A stretch of 64,000 nt of DNA from Cornus controversa (GCA_026545225.1 CM048845.1:16089001-16153000); one strand, 5' to 3'; shown: positions 15,201 through 25,734, numbered from the stretch's first letter. The notes: a model not told the origin generated them from the sequence alone. Numbers and translations: made by a program.

Positions 15201-18200
15201 AAAATGAGAGATTCAATTAAGATGGTTACCCTATGCTATGAGGACCAATAACTGCACTAGTAAGTGTGATGTCGTCTACATTGAAAGTAATGCTACGATG
15301 GAAAAACCAAAACCAACATGAATTTAGATAGCAAGGAAAGATATAATAGCATGTGGTTTTATTGAGATTGTGACCCTAGAGCAAAATAATGAAAAAAAAT
15401 TATTGTAGGTGACCACGAATAGTTTGGAAAAGGCTTTTATTGAATTGATTTGAGTTTTGGAATGGTTCTGATTAGGGGTGGCAATTCGTGTTCCCTTGCC
15501 TAATCCGACCCATTTAATAATCGTGTCAGAGACCCTCAACACTAACCCAACCTGTTTATTAAACGTCTTACACGTGTCGACCCATGTAACCCGTTTGATA
15601 AACATATCCTATAATGGTACGACTTGTTTAATAACTTTTTTAACACGTCTAACTACCTAAAATCAAACTATATTATAATTTTTGTATCTATATATAAATC
15701 CCAAAACATACTAATGTGATTCAACAATTGAGAAGACACTATAGCAATCTCATCCTTACAAATAAATAGATTACAAACAATTGCAATATATGTAAGTTTG
15801 AATAAAACCAGAATATATGAATAACTCATGTCGTAATTGTGTTACGGGTTAGATAGCTTAGACCCAAACCTACCACAATTTTTGCATGTCGTGTTCATGT
15901 TAACCCGTTTATCAAACTTGTCGGTTTATCTCAAACCCAAACTTGCTTAACTTGTGTCGTGTCCAATTTTGCCACCCCTAGTTCTGATGAGGGCACACAA
16001 GTCAAAATCTCTGAAGAAGTTGTTGATAAAGAGATGTTCATGCCACTGAACACAAAAGATGCTTGTATTTGCCATCACCAACCTCTTCGCCCCCACCCCA
16101 CAAAGATAAGGCATGCAAATAAAGAGAGCTTTCCAGAAGCCGTAGACTACGTTAATAACAAATCAGGACTTGCCTATAGCTTGTTATCAATGATTCTTGT
16201 TGAAATAATTCCTTTTTCCCTCATATATTGGGCTAGGATTAATATAAATTCTAACAACAGAAGATAAATTTTCATGTGATGCATCCCATTATAAGTGGTA
16301 CGGCTTCGCCCTTGGGTTTGATTATGGACCTATCCCATTTGACGTATGGTTTTGTTCCATCGTCGAGTCGTTGGTAATATTTTTTTATTTCAATTAAAAT
16401 TCTAACTTATTGTCATTTGAAAATACCAAAAGGGAAGAAAACAAGGGCAGTTGAATTGTTTTTCCCACCATCCCTGTGACCCTGTTGTTTCTGCCCTACA
16501 TTCCACATGTTGTACCTACCGTTTGATTGTCAATGTTCCACCAGATGGCATCTAATTGATGAGGGCCTACCCTATTGGAATATACCATGATAATTAGGTG
16601 GTGCTCTATTTTAAATGACAATGAATACGACTCTCTCTCTCCCTCCCTCCCTCCCTCTCTCTTTCTCTCTCTGTATATGTGTTTAATTTCACTGTTGCTA
16701 ATCATTGAAGATGAAAGTATATCTTGATTGAAGTGCAACTAAGTTTAAGAGAGCTGACTTATGGATGTCAGCACTTATTGTTAAATTGATTGGTAATAGT
16801 ATTACTAATAACTTTTCTTCATTTGGCAGGGAGATGATGTCAGTGGAAATGGGTGCCCCCCTTCAGATTTTAATTCACATATTTTAGATCAGTTGAAAGA
16901 GGAGAATCGTGAATTAAAGGAAAGGTAAGTTAATCTGTTGATTTGAGATATGAGTATTAACCTCCTGCTTGCTCCCGTTCTTATAATTGATTTTCCTTTT
17001 TGTTTCCATAGATTAAAAAGAAGGGAGGAAGATATTTTAGGTGACTTGCTGCATGATTTACAGTATGAAAGAGATAGGTGTAGATCACTTGAAACTAAGG
17101 TAAGTGTTGTCCTATCTTTGGACATTTTCCATTTATATTCAACAAATACGGTTGCATGAGCGATGTGTGTGCATTACTTGAAACTAAGGTAAGTGTTGTC
17201 CTATCTTTGGACATTTTCCATTTATATTCAACAAATACGGTTGCATGAGCGATGTGTGTGCATCCATCTATTATTATTATTTTTTTAAAAATTGATAAAT
17301 ACTTTGGATCCTCTTGGTGCATGGGTTTTTATGTTTTAACTTGGAGATAGGAGATGTAGTTCGAAGAATATGAGTTTTTGATATGAAGGCTCTGTTTGTT
17401 TGGATGTAAAATATTTTCATCGTAAAATAATTTTAGTGTAGAAACTTTTTCATGTAAAATATATATATTTTTTCTGGTGTTTGGATCTAATGTGAAAACA
17501 TTTTCTGGAAATTACGCCTATTGCTCTCTTGGTGTTTGTCTCGCTACCATCTGTCAAATTTACTTTGCTTCTTTGGCTCAAGCATTCATCAGCATTTTTG
17601 CCTTAATCTCATATGAATGGAGTCGGTCATATGAATTCTCTTTTTCCATTCTTTTTCTATTATACGTCATCTCACCTATATATTTAACTTTTTAAAATCA
17701 TTTCTAATAGTTTCGTCCCACGATAATTTGGGTCGTCCTCTCTGTCTCTTGCCTTCTATGGCAACTAATCTTCCTCTTCTTACCCGCGCATCTGTAGGTC
17801 TATGTTTAGGTCTTCGTTGGTTGTGTCCATACCATCTAAGTCTACTCTCTCTTATCTTATCACTAATAGGTGCCTCTCCTAATTTACTCCTCACGCTTTT
17901 GTTAGTGATCCCATCTCTTTTAGTCACTCTTACCATCCATCTTAACATTCTCATTTCCGCTACATGAATGCATTGTTCTTGTTTTTTTTTTAAAGTCCAA
18001 CATTCTGCTCCATATAGAATAGTTGGTCTATAATAAAATTGTTGGTGCTGTGATTAAAATTCTTATCTTTTTTTTTAGCAATAAGCAAAGGATTTGATAG
18101 GGGATGGGGTTTGTGATGTTTTGGGAACTCATGACGACTTGAATCTATGGCTGTCTCACTTGAGTTGTTGAATCTGTGAAGACATAAGAAAACCCTAGAA

Positions 18201-19089
18201 ATGTTGGAGACTCGTTTGAGTCTTCTAGGGACTGGTAGGAATGTACTGTGACATATGAAAGAGTGAACCGAAACTGTTGAGGATCTCCAATTAAAGAGCT
18301 TGTGATTGAGTTATGTATGAGATTGTCTGTGCCGAATTGCAAGCCATAATCAAACATTGGAAAATGTGTCATGTTGAAACAAACAGAGCGGAAGCTTGCT
18401 TTCATTTTTTGCCATGGAAGGAATTTGAGTTTGGTTGAACCTTTCAGTTGATCAATGAATATAGCATGTTATTATTTTGGGCTTCTATTTCTCAATTACA
18501 GTTTGCAAATCATCTTTAATAAATTTGAGTGAAAAACCAGAGACCGAACATGACCATGGTTTTGTAGTATTAGATAACTATTCTGGAACCTGTTGAAGAC
18601 GGTCTAAATAAATGATGATGTGCCTGTTTGTTCATACTACATGGATATACAAGTGACTCACCAATGCTGCATGGTTTCCAAAAGATATTCCACATGAGCT
18701 AGGGTGTAATGTATGGCTAGTGAGTCATGTTACCTTACCATTTTTCACCCTAAATTCTTGATGTTGTTTTATCAGCTCGAAGAGGCCACACGGAAAGTTG
18801 AGGAACTGAACAAGGAACAAGAAAGCCTGATAGATATATTCTCAGAGGAGAGAGAGCGGCGAGACATTGAGGAGGAAAATTTAAGAAAGAAATTAAAGGT
18901 TACTTTTTCCATTCCATTTTACTAATTTACTTGAATCATCTTGGTAATTTCTCTTTTTTGGCTAGAATCGGATCTCTCATAAAGCAAGAGAATTGCTCTT
19001 TTCTGTAGGATGCATCAAATACAATTCAAGAGTTGCTCGACAAAGTAAGGCTGTTGGAGAAGATGAATCCCGTGAAGAGCATGCGTTAG
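208..19089 (+). CDS. MORC: MORC family GHKL ATPase (5'-truncated by window edge)
   Basis: Plant microrchidia ATPase, a nuclear protein family known for heterochromatin compaction, transposon silencing with the RdDM pathway, and immunity. Exons read from the sequence: 208-300, 407-485, 2372-2447, 7463-7591, 8629-8727, 8848-8949, 12680-12841, 12930-13025, 13723-13774, 13857-13968, 14048-14112, 14249-14775, 16830-16924, 17012-17099, 18776-18898, 19009-19089. Every junction is gt..ag and the frame holds for 658 codons to TAG at 19087. The exons encode ATPase motif DNGGGMDP, then YGNGFKTSTMRLGADVIVFS, the S5-like half (DHGTRIIIYNLWEDDQG, RIILRGKDVEHHN, FNVYHKNRLIKPFWR, GVLEANFVEPAHDKQGFERT), a Ser/Lys-rich linker (exon at 14249) and a C-terminal coiled coil (exons from 16830 on). 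The N-terminal ATPase motif is outside the window. The serine-rich linker and coiled coil suggest the MORC4/MORC7 group, but I am not sure of the subgroup. Three introns exceed 2 kb and hold transposons. Confidence 0.95.
2432..2509 (+). repeat. 39-bp tandem duplication over a MORC exon end
   Basis: Copy 1 (2432-2470) contains the last 16 bases of the MORC exon 2372-2447 and its donor. Copy 2 (2471-2509) repeats this with two or three changes, so a second identical donor context (CCCATG/gtaatt) lies 39 bp downstream. Use of the second donor would add codons that reach a TGA after seven codons, so only the first donor keeps the reading frame open. Confidence 0.85.
3690..4680. other. Probable organelle-derived insert (NUMT-like) in MORC intron
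   Basis: This stretch has a visibly higher GC content and texture than the surrounding intron. It contains a recognisable minus-strand piece of bacterial/organelle-type large-subunit rRNA (4241-4312) in unfamiliar flanking sequence, as expected of plant mitochondrial DNA moved to the nucleus. The open frames in it (around 3908-4138, 4111-4374 and 4336-4530) match no protein I know. The boundaries are estimates from base composition. Confidence 0.5.
4241..4312 (-). pseudogene. Fragment of organelle 23S/26S rRNA
   Basis: Read on the minus strand, this closely follows a conserved LSU rRNA segment: a GAGAGAACC run, then GAAGGAACTCGGCAAAATG, then a CGTAACTTCGGGA-like run with one base changed. 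The spelling between the conserved blocks (CATGTCGAAGG) looks more like plant mitochondrial 26S than plastid 23S rRNA; that choice is from memory. Only about 72 bp are recognisable, so it is a non-functional fragment within the MORC intron. Confidence 0.7.
4996..5758. repeat. Two-copy ~340-bp direct repeat, LTR-like
   Basis: The segment that starts GATATGCCATCA at 4996 is repeated from about 5338 to 5722 with roughly 90% identity, including the phrase about a TATATAGG box and a poly-purine stretch. Within it, TGTTGGA at 5067 and TCCAACA ending at 5758 form an inverted pair such as bounds many LTRs. No 5-bp target duplication is seen. It probably comes from a rearranged copia-type LTR in the long MORC intron. 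Confidence 0.5.
9146..9892 (-). mobile_element. TRIM retrotransposon, complete with target duplication
   Basis: Two direct LTRs (9146-9439, 294 bp; 9598-9892, 295 bp) start TGTTGATAAA and end CTCCAACA on the + strand, and flank only 158 bp of internal sequence. On the minus strand the base next to the right LTR begins TGGTATTAGAGTAGG (9583-9597), a primer-binding site for initiator tRNA-Met, and CTTGGGGGAGGG lies next to the left LTR as the polypurine tract. So the element reads right to left. The 5-bp TATGT occurs at 9141-9145 and 9893-9897, a perfect target duplication. The element has no coding capacity and must have been mobilised in trans. It sits in a MORC intron. Confidence 0.93.
11587..12006. 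mobile_element. hAT-type MITE (TAGGGGTGGCAAT ends)
   Basis: The left end TAGGGGTGGCAAT and right end ATTACCACCCCTA form terminal inverted repeats. The interior is rich in short CGTGTCGTGT words. It belongs to the same family as the element at 15473-15980. No convincing 8-bp target duplication remains, so its ends may have been rearranged. It lies in a MORC intron. Confidence 0.7.
13392..13519 (+). repeat. ~65-bp tandem duplication in MORC intron
   Basis: Two adjacent copies of a segment that starts with a CTGTTATCATTTCTAAATTT phrase and ends near AGTGGTTCTAA, differing by a few small changes. It is intronic with no visible function. Confidence 0.75.
14470..14565 (+). repeat. 48-bp in-frame tandem repeat in MORC linker exon
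   Basis: The segment AAGTCTGGAAAAGTACC... occurs at 14470 and again at 14518. It encodes KSGKVPSSSEPSSLPA followed by KSGKVPSSLEPSSPSA, two nearly identical 16-residue units within the low-complexity Ser/Pro linker between the ATPase region and the coiled coil. Confidence 0.9.
15473..15980. mobile_element. hAT-type MITE with perfect 8-bp target duplication
   Basis: The ends are TAGGGGTGGCAA (15473) and TTGCCACCCCTA (ending 15980). GTTCTGAT flanks it on both sides (15465-15472 and 15981-15988), the 8-bp duplication typical of hAT transposons. The 508-bp interior is rich in CGTGTC and CCCGTTT words and has no transposase. It lies in a MORC intron. Confidence 0.92.
17087..17263 (+). repeat. 89-bp tandem duplication spanning a MORC splice donor
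   Basis: Copy 1 (17087-17175) holds the last 13 bases of the exon 17012-17099, the donor gtaagt and 70 bp of intron. Copy 2 (17176-17263) is essentially identical. The nearly perfect identity marks a recent event. Splicing from the second donor would add 89 bp, shift the frame and meet a TGA at 17157. Confidence 0.95.
17676..18041 (-). pseudogene. LINE (non-LTR retrotransposon) reverse transcriptase C-terminal fragment
   Basis: Read on the minus strand from about 18041, an open frame of about 120 codons gives FYYRPTILYGAECWTL, then EMRMLRWM, RESRLRWYGH, a RRGR segment and the end GRPKLSW..DFKKLNI followed by TAG. This is the familiar C-terminal block of plant non-LTR retrotransposon polyproteins downstream of the RT domain. 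Everything upstream in the element is missing (5' truncation, as is usual for LINEs), and I see no poly-A tail. It is antisense within a MORC intron. Confidence 0.9.
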
Positions 19090-19867
19090 GTGTTAACGAT
19101 AAAGGGGGAATGTATATTGTGATTGTTGTATGGTTTTTGACGCCGGTGGTATCTAGTTACCCTGCCTTCTCTAAACTCATTCCTCGTGTTAGTTTGCAAT
19201 GTACAGAAAGACAAGACCAGGAAGCTGATCTGAAGGTTATAAATCTTCAATTTTGTGAGAGATGTCAATGCCAAATTTTGTAATAGAAGGCAGTGTTGTT
19301 GTATGTATGCGGTGTAGTTTCAACTTAGAATGTAGTTACTAATTCTTCGCAACGAATTTCCTAGTATAAATCGATTTAATGATGACAGTGATTGGATAAT
19401 GGCAATGTTAGGATAAATGTAAGAATATGATGTGTACAGGCACTTTATTTTTTATATGATATGGTTTAAAATTTATTAGACAGGCTTTACCAATATGTAT
19501 ATATATTGGACAGTCCTACTTGAATCTGTAATGTGCCAGAGCCCAGAGGAGCTTTAGGATGGGTTTTTAAATAAATTCTTTTAGATTTAGGGGAAAAATA
19601 AATTACCTTATCGTTTTAATTGAGGCTCAGCCTTCAACCTCCATTTAGATCAAACCGCTGCATAATTCTTAAATGCCAGACCTTTTTAGGGATTGGGCTT
19701 GCACGCTACTATTTCAGGGAAAGAACGTTATCATTTTCTGCTTGTTTGGCAAGCCAATTTTTTCTTTATTTTTTGGAAGGTAAAATAAGCATACCCACCC
19801 ACAATATATAGCTCCTAACGGGGTTCCACACACTCGAAGCTCTTTTTTTGTCCGTTGGTGCTTATTT

Positions 19868-19869
<2 letters not shown>
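19090..19869 (+). other. MORC 3' UTR and downstream spacer
   Basis: The sequence directly after the MORC stop at 19089 should be 3' UTR for some hundred bases; I cannot fix the poly-A site. No other coding unit is seen up to the (TA)n tract. Confidence 0.6.
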
Positions 19870-19931
<62 letters not shown>

Positions 19932-19944
19932 GTGTGTGTGTGTA
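19870..19944. repeat. (TA)n / (TG)n microsatellite
   Basis: About 60 bp of TA dinucleotides, briefly interrupted, followed by about six TG units. Confidence 0.95.
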
Positions 19945-20680
19945 TTACTAGAATACCTTTAACTAATATCCCACCCGTATCTCTGTCCTTTGTTATGAAC
20001 AGAACACCCAAATTTCCCAATTGTTAAAGCTTTTCTCATTCCAATTAAACTCATACAAGTTCTCAAAACCTAAATTAAACATAGGGTTTTTATTTTTCTA
20101 CACATTCTGAATAAAACAACACCAACTAAAACACCATCATGCTCAAATTATGTGCTTCTGATTTTTTTCACAAATTTGCCCAATTTTTTGTTTGTTCAAC
20201 AATCAAATAAAACAACACCATGCTCAAATTCAAATCCTACAATCCACCGTACGCAACCACCACCCCAATCAACAATCAATCAGAACCCAAACCACCATTT
20301 TTTTTATTTTTTATTTCAATCTAGGCAAACAAAGCCCAAACCAGTGCCACTATTCTCATCTTCGCCGACCATCTTTAGTTTTTACCGGCGATTCATCGTC
20401 GTTTCCCTTGTTGGTCAGTCGTCGATGTCCTCTTGCTATCCATCGTCCCTATCTACCTATGTGTGAGAATCTTCAAATTTGGCGGATCTAGGGTTTGGGT
20501 CATAGAGTTTACATAAGGTATTGACAAAGAAGAGAGAAATAGAGAGGAGAGAGATAGAGTTGAGGTTGTTGTGGTGGTGACAGCAGAGGAAGGAGGTGGC
20601 GAGAGAAGGTGGATGCAGCGTGGTGGGAGATAGCAAGGAGAGAGAGAGAGAGAGAGAGCAGTTGTATGTCATTATGTATA
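19945..20680. other. Spacer with low-complexity sequence
   Basis: Contains a CA/AAC-rich stretch with short duplicated phrases (AAACAACACCA twice) and a GA-rich tract that ends in (GA)n near 20640-20660. Short open frames occur, but codon composition and lack of similarity argue against genes. No recognisable feature otherwise. Confidence 0.6.
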
Positions 20681-20925
20681 TATATGTATAAACCATATTA
20701 TAGTGTATATATATATAAATAGAGAAAAAGAAAAAAAATAATTAATTTTTTTATTTTATGTTAACATTTGTATTTATGAAAATAAATAATTGTATATATA
20801 GTTTATATATTATAGTGTATATATATAGATAGAGAAAAAGAAAGAAAGTTTTAATTCTTTTTTTTATTTTATGTTAACATTAGTATTTATGAAAATAAAT
20901 AATTATATATAGGTTATATATTATA

Positions 20926-20986
<61 letters not shown>

Positions 20987-21058
20987 ATTTCAGATCTTTT
21001 TTATTTTATATTAACTTTAGTATTTATGGAAATAAATACTTATATATATAAATACACT

Positions 21059-21097
<39 letters not shown>

Positions 21098-21310
21098 GCA
21101 TTTTAGTTCCTTTTTTATTTTATGTTAACATTAGTATTTATGATAATAAATAATTATATATATAGGTTATATTATTGTGTATATATATACCGAAAAAGGA
21201 AAAAAAATTTAATTATTTTTATTTTATGTTAATATTAATATTAATAAAAGTAAATAATTATATATGCATGTTATATATATTATAGTATAATATATATATA
21301 AGATTAATGA
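20681..21310. repeat. Degenerate minisatellite, ~100-136-bp units
   Basis: The phrase TTATTTTATGTTAACATT, followed by GTATTTATGAAAATAAATAA and a TA/GA tract, occurs about five times (near 20751, 20867, 21003, 21114 and 21217). The spacing varies mostly because the TA and GA tracts between the phrases vary in length. Confidence 0.85.
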
Positions 21311-22131
21311 AAGAAACATTTTAATTCATTAGACAGAGTTAAAAGAATAAATTTAGTATTCAAATAAATTATATTAGAAGTGGTTATAATTTTTTCGCTA
21401 TTAAAAAAATGTTCTGAGACAATGGGATGACATCGATTAGTTTAAAAAGTTCAAACGTTATGAGATGTCAACGATTAGTTTAAAAAAAAAAAAACCTGAA
21501 AAATGGAATGTTACTGGCTACGCTGTCTTTTCGTTAGGAAGTACGAGACAATGGGATTTTACTGTATCTGCCAAAACAAAATCATTAACAAAATGAAAAT
21601 TTGGATGTTTGATTGCTAATTTGAAGCATTGGTACTGAAGCATAGTAAAGTTTCAAAGTACAGGTCTAAAAAGGTATTTTGGTTCATCAAAAAGTCCTAT
21701 GGAGATAAATTGGTAATTAAGGAGTCAAAAATATTTTTTCACATTCGAAGCGATTTCATAACATGTCAGCGCTATGTCACCATGTCCAACCACCGATAGG
21801 AAACCACGTATTAAACGTGGGGTGGCCTAGGTACCACGTGTCAAAATTTTAATCTAGTTATAATTAGAAATAATTTTATAAGTGTCGTACAAAAAATTAA
21901 TTGACGTGGTAAACTGGATCAAACCAACCGAATCGGTTGATTTGATTTAATTATTTTACGATCTAATTTAATCTCAATTTCAAAAACATAAAACTGCTTA
22001 TAGATGGTTAGTTTCTGATTTGAAATCCTATAAAACTAAATCAAATTGTTAAATAAATATACATATTTTTGTATATTATATATAGGACACGGGCCTATGG
22101 CTAACATCTTCAAATTCACGATGGGGATTAG
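21311..22131. other. Spacer, no recognised feature
   Basis: AT-rich sequence with one short direct repeat (a CGATTAGTTTAAAAA phrase near 21434 and 21470). I see no gene and no bounded transposon. Confidence 0.5.
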
Positions 22132-22139
22132 CTTATACC

Positions 22140-22949
22140 CAGGGATGGCAACAGGGTGGGGTGGGGCGGGTTTTGAATTCCTCGTCCCCGCAACCGTTTA
22201 ATTTTTTTCACCCCAACCCCTGTCCAGCAACCTTGTATAAACGGGGCGGGGCGGGTTTTGACTTCTCCATTTTCATAACCGTTTAACTTTTCCCGTCCCG
22301 TCCCGTTTATACTTTTTTTTTTTTTAGTACAAAAATTTTTATAATAATAAATCTGATATTTCGATACATATATATCAAAAACACACATTTAGGTACATGC
22401 AACACAATGTCTAATATTGAATCATCCATTATTGATATAATAAACGTGTATAGTTGTATGATATATACTTCTTCCCTCCCATAATTTTAGTCCAACTATT
22501 CCTTTTTGGAATGTCCCAAAATACATGTCCATTTTCTAAAATAGATTATATGATTCCTAAACTAACCTTTTCAAACTCTACTATTCTAAAAGTTGGGCCC
22601 ACCATATAATAATAATACTATAGGGACTAATATGTAACTTCATTCATTATCACACTAAAAAGTGGGTTCCACCATAAAAAGTTGGATTCCCCAAACATCC
22701 CAAGAATTGTGGGATGGAGGGAGTATAATATTAATATTTTCTTTATATATTATTAATATTTTCTTTACATATTATATATATATATATACATATACACTTA
22801 AACGGGTAAGGTATCCGTCGGGGTAGGGTCTTACCCCGTTCCCGCCCCGTTTAAGTGTGGGTTATTTTTTCTAATCACATCCCCATCTCCACCCTGTTTC
22901 CTTAAACGGTTCTGTAAACATGGCGGGGCGGGGTAAATTGACATCCCTA
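22140..22949. mobile_element. hAT-like nonautonomous element (CAGGGATGGCAA ends)
   Basis: The left end CAGGGATGGCAA and right end TTGACATCCCTA are inverted repeats, with GC-rich subterminal runs of GGGGCGGG and CCCCGCC. Flanks CTTATACC (22132-22139) and CTTGTGCC (22950-22957) agree at 6 of 8 positions and read as a decayed 8-bp target duplication. A Stowaway-like MITE is nested inside. Confidence 0.8.
22466..22725. mobile_element. Stowaway-like MITE nested in the hAT-like element
   Basis: The terminal inverted repeats read CTTCCCTCCCATAATTTTA at the left and end GTGGGATGGAGGGAGTA at the right, with TA at both borders. This is the Tc1/mariner (Stowaway) signature CTCCCTCC and TA duplication. 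It is 260 bp with no coding capacity. Confidence 0.8.
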
Positions 22950-23190
22950 CTTGTGCCCACAAATAGAAAACTAAAAGTAATCCTAATGTTTATTTCTTGA
23001 CATTATAAATTATAAGGTTATCTATGTAATTTTGCTAATTTACTCTTTTTATGCCATCCCTTTAATTATGGAAATTTGGAACGCTAGTTACTATTTTTAT
23101 GTCTAGCGAAGCAACATATTCCGAAACACTAAATAAACTAGATAGAAAGAGAGAGGTGACTTCTCGGACCACCGTTAACACTCTATTCTC

Positions 23191-23308
23191 TAGAGTACAC
23201 AATTTGATTTGGTTTGTTTTACAAAAATTAAAACTAAATCGAACAATAAGGATTACAAAACCAAACCAACGCGGTTTGATTTGATTCGGTTCCACTATTT
23301 TAGCCTTG

Positions 23309-23355
<47 letters not shown>

Positions 23356-23533
23356 CATTAAAATATTTATAATATTAATATATTACATATATATAGTAAA
23401 CGGTTCGGTTCGATTCTGCAGAATCCCAAACTGTAATCGAACCGTTATTTATAATGGTTCATAATTTTGGAATTGAAACTGAATCGAAGTTGGTTCGATT
23501 TTTCGGTTCCACAGATTTTTTTGTGCAACTCTA
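23191..23533. mobile_element. Probable hAT-like MITE with (TA)n core
   Basis: The ends TAGAGTACACAA and TTGTGCAACTCTA are imperfect inverted repeats. Subterminal CGGTTCGGTTCGATT-type words are arranged in opposite orientation near the two ends. Flanks CTATTCTC and CTCCTCTC match at 6 of 8 positions. A 43-bp (TA)n tract lies at 23312-23354. Confidence 0.55.
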
Positions 23534-23880
23534 CTCCTCTCCCGCCACTTTCCTCCTCCATTAATGCCTTTGGCTCTGGCACATTTCAACCAGCAATGAT
23601 GCCATGGATTCCGACAAGAAGAGTGATTTTGGTGACTTTGTTCTTCAAATGTTACTATTACCTTCATTTAGATTCCAGCGACGAATTTCGACGAGTATAA
23701 ATAGGTTGAAGAGTGAGATTGTCTGCTAGTGAATAATTTATGATGTGTAAAATTACTTAATTGTACCCACTTAAATGAATAACAGAGAGTAATAGGAATA
23801 TTTTTCTCGAATAAAATGTGGGACTAGATTAACTTCCCCATGAAGAAGGGGAAATTAACTTTTCTCTTATATAATATAAA

Positions 23881-24187
23881 TTTTCGTTTGATACGTAATA
23901 ATCGAATAGAATGAAATGTCAATATTACCTTTTTGAAGTCATTTATTTGGAATAAAAAAGAATAAAAATTTATTTCACTACTCAACTTATGTAATGGTCA
24001 TTCAATTTCAATAAATATTAAAAAATAAAATATAATTACCAAAAATAATGTAATTATCTTTCTATTCCTGCATCATTTCATATTTGAAACCAAACAGTAG
24101 AATGAGAATGACCATTCCATTCCATTTTCATTCTCACTTTAATGGAATGCTCATTTCATTCCATTATTGCGTACCAAACGTATCATA
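23881..24187. mobile_element. Foldback MITE-like element
   Basis: A left end with CGTTTGATACGTAATAAT followed by GAATGAAATG pairs with a right end whose complement reads ACGTTTGGTACGCAATAAT and GGAATGAAATG. The terminal inverted repeats extend about 35 bp. I could not fix a target duplication, so the boundaries are approximate. Confidence 0.6.
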
Positions 24188-24770
24188 ATAGAATATTATA
24201 TAATACATAAAATAAAATAATATTTATATGATTATATAATATAGAATAATAAAATATAATATAATAAAATATTATATTACATATAATATATGTTTATTTT
24301 TAGTCCAAAAGCATAGAACTGCTCCCTAACAGTTCAGTTCCATTGTTTTCACAATTCTATTTGGTTTGAATTTTTATGAAACTGTTAGACCCGATTTGAT
24401 TTTAAAATACTCTTGAACTGGTTCAATATGAATTGTGTGCGCCCAGAAGTGTCACTGTAATTTATCCAAAATTTTTGTATGAACTTTTGACTGTATTCCT
24501 CACTCTCTTTCAAATGGTTAGGTCCTTTAAAAATTAGTACATAATTAAGGTAAAAAAAATAGAGAGCTCATGTATATATAATGAAGTGCTCATTATAGTT
24601 TTTCTCTTTCTTAAATTACTTAACCTATTTATAATCATTTCAAATTACCAATTAATATCCAAATAGAGCCTAAAATTCTTGCTAAAATTTCTTTCCTATC
24701 GTTTTTTAATATAGGAATTATGAAGGGTTGTGATTAATGTTCAAATACTTTAGTATTTGTCAAGGATTTA
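24188..24770. other. Spacer, no recognised feature
   Basis: AT-rich, with runs of TATAATATA and a GGTTC-rich phrase that may be transposon debris. No gene is seen. Confidence 0.5.
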
Positions 24771-25078
24771 TGACCCGTTTGATAGGAAGAAAGGAAAATT
24801 GGATGGAAGAGAGAGAAAGAGGAATGGATGTATGAGACATCTCTAGAGAAGTGATGATTATCTTTCCTCTTTTTGTTTGGTTGCATAAAAAGAGAAAAAG
24901 GTAATATATTAATTGTTTGGTTGGAGAAAAAGGAAGTAAGAGTTTTTATTTTTTAACCATTTTACCAATCACTATTTATAGTTCTCGTTTAACTCTAATA
25001 ATTATAAAGGATAGTATTGTTAATTTATATAATTTCTTCTCTTCACTCATTTTTCTTACTTTCTATCAAACAGAGCAT
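24771..25078. mobile_element. Tourist/PIF-Harbinger-like MITE
   Basis: The left end TGACCCGTTTGATAGGAAG and the complement of the right end, TGCTCTGTTTGATAGAAAG, are inverted repeats. TTA lies directly outside both ends (24768-24770 and 25079-25081), the target site of PIF/Harbinger elements. It is 308 bp and noncoding. Confidence 0.75.
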
Positions 25079-25081
25079 TAA

Positions 25082-25734
25082 GCAATGGACTATGTGGCAA
25101 CTATAATTTATATTTAATGACTTTTAATTAATTTTATTCAATTTATATAGATAATTTAAAATTGGAATGGATTCTGTCCAATTATCTATTATAAGCTAAT
25201 AAATGTTTAACTTCACTATTTTTATAACCACAATACACTTAAACATCCAAATATATAAAAGTTATTCAATAAACTCTGTTCAAAATAATTAATGATATAT
25301 AAAAATCATGAGGTCAAACATTACTAAAAATTATCAATATATTACACAGTATATATAGCTATGTTCTGATTATTTTTTGATATATAAATGTATAATTGAT
25401 TATAATACTTCACGTAATGTTAATGTCACGATATTAAAAACCATGGCAACCACATATATAACTAGAACTCAGTCCCAACCTGGTGTAGAATAGGAAAACC
25501 CTTGAAACAACCACTTGATAGCTAGAAATACTAAATCCATATTGAAAAAATCATGTGAAAGAATGACCGTGTGTGAGTTAATCTAATCATTTACAGAAGA
25601 TTCACCGCAAACTGGAGTTAAAAATGCCACGTGCACATTTAACCATGGTTAACCTGAGCTGTGAAGCCGCCATTAATCCTAACATTCCCGCTCAACATTC
25701 CATTTGAGAGTGGGAGAGAGAGAAATTCATTTAA
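25082..25734. other. Spacer upstream of TPD1-like gene
   Basis: No gene seen. Near 25628-25640 there is a CCACGTG-type motif (G-box core CACGTG) and at 25735 begins the first copy of a CT-rich promoter-like stretch. Confidence 0.45.

Noticed and set aside
17385-17520. GGCTCTGTTTGTTTGG phrase like the end of a Harbinger MITE
   Set aside because: No matching inverted end or target duplication found downstream.
20152-20491. Two overlapping ~100-codon frames
   Set aside because: Low-complexity Asn/Gln/Pro-rich translation, no likely start context or homologue.
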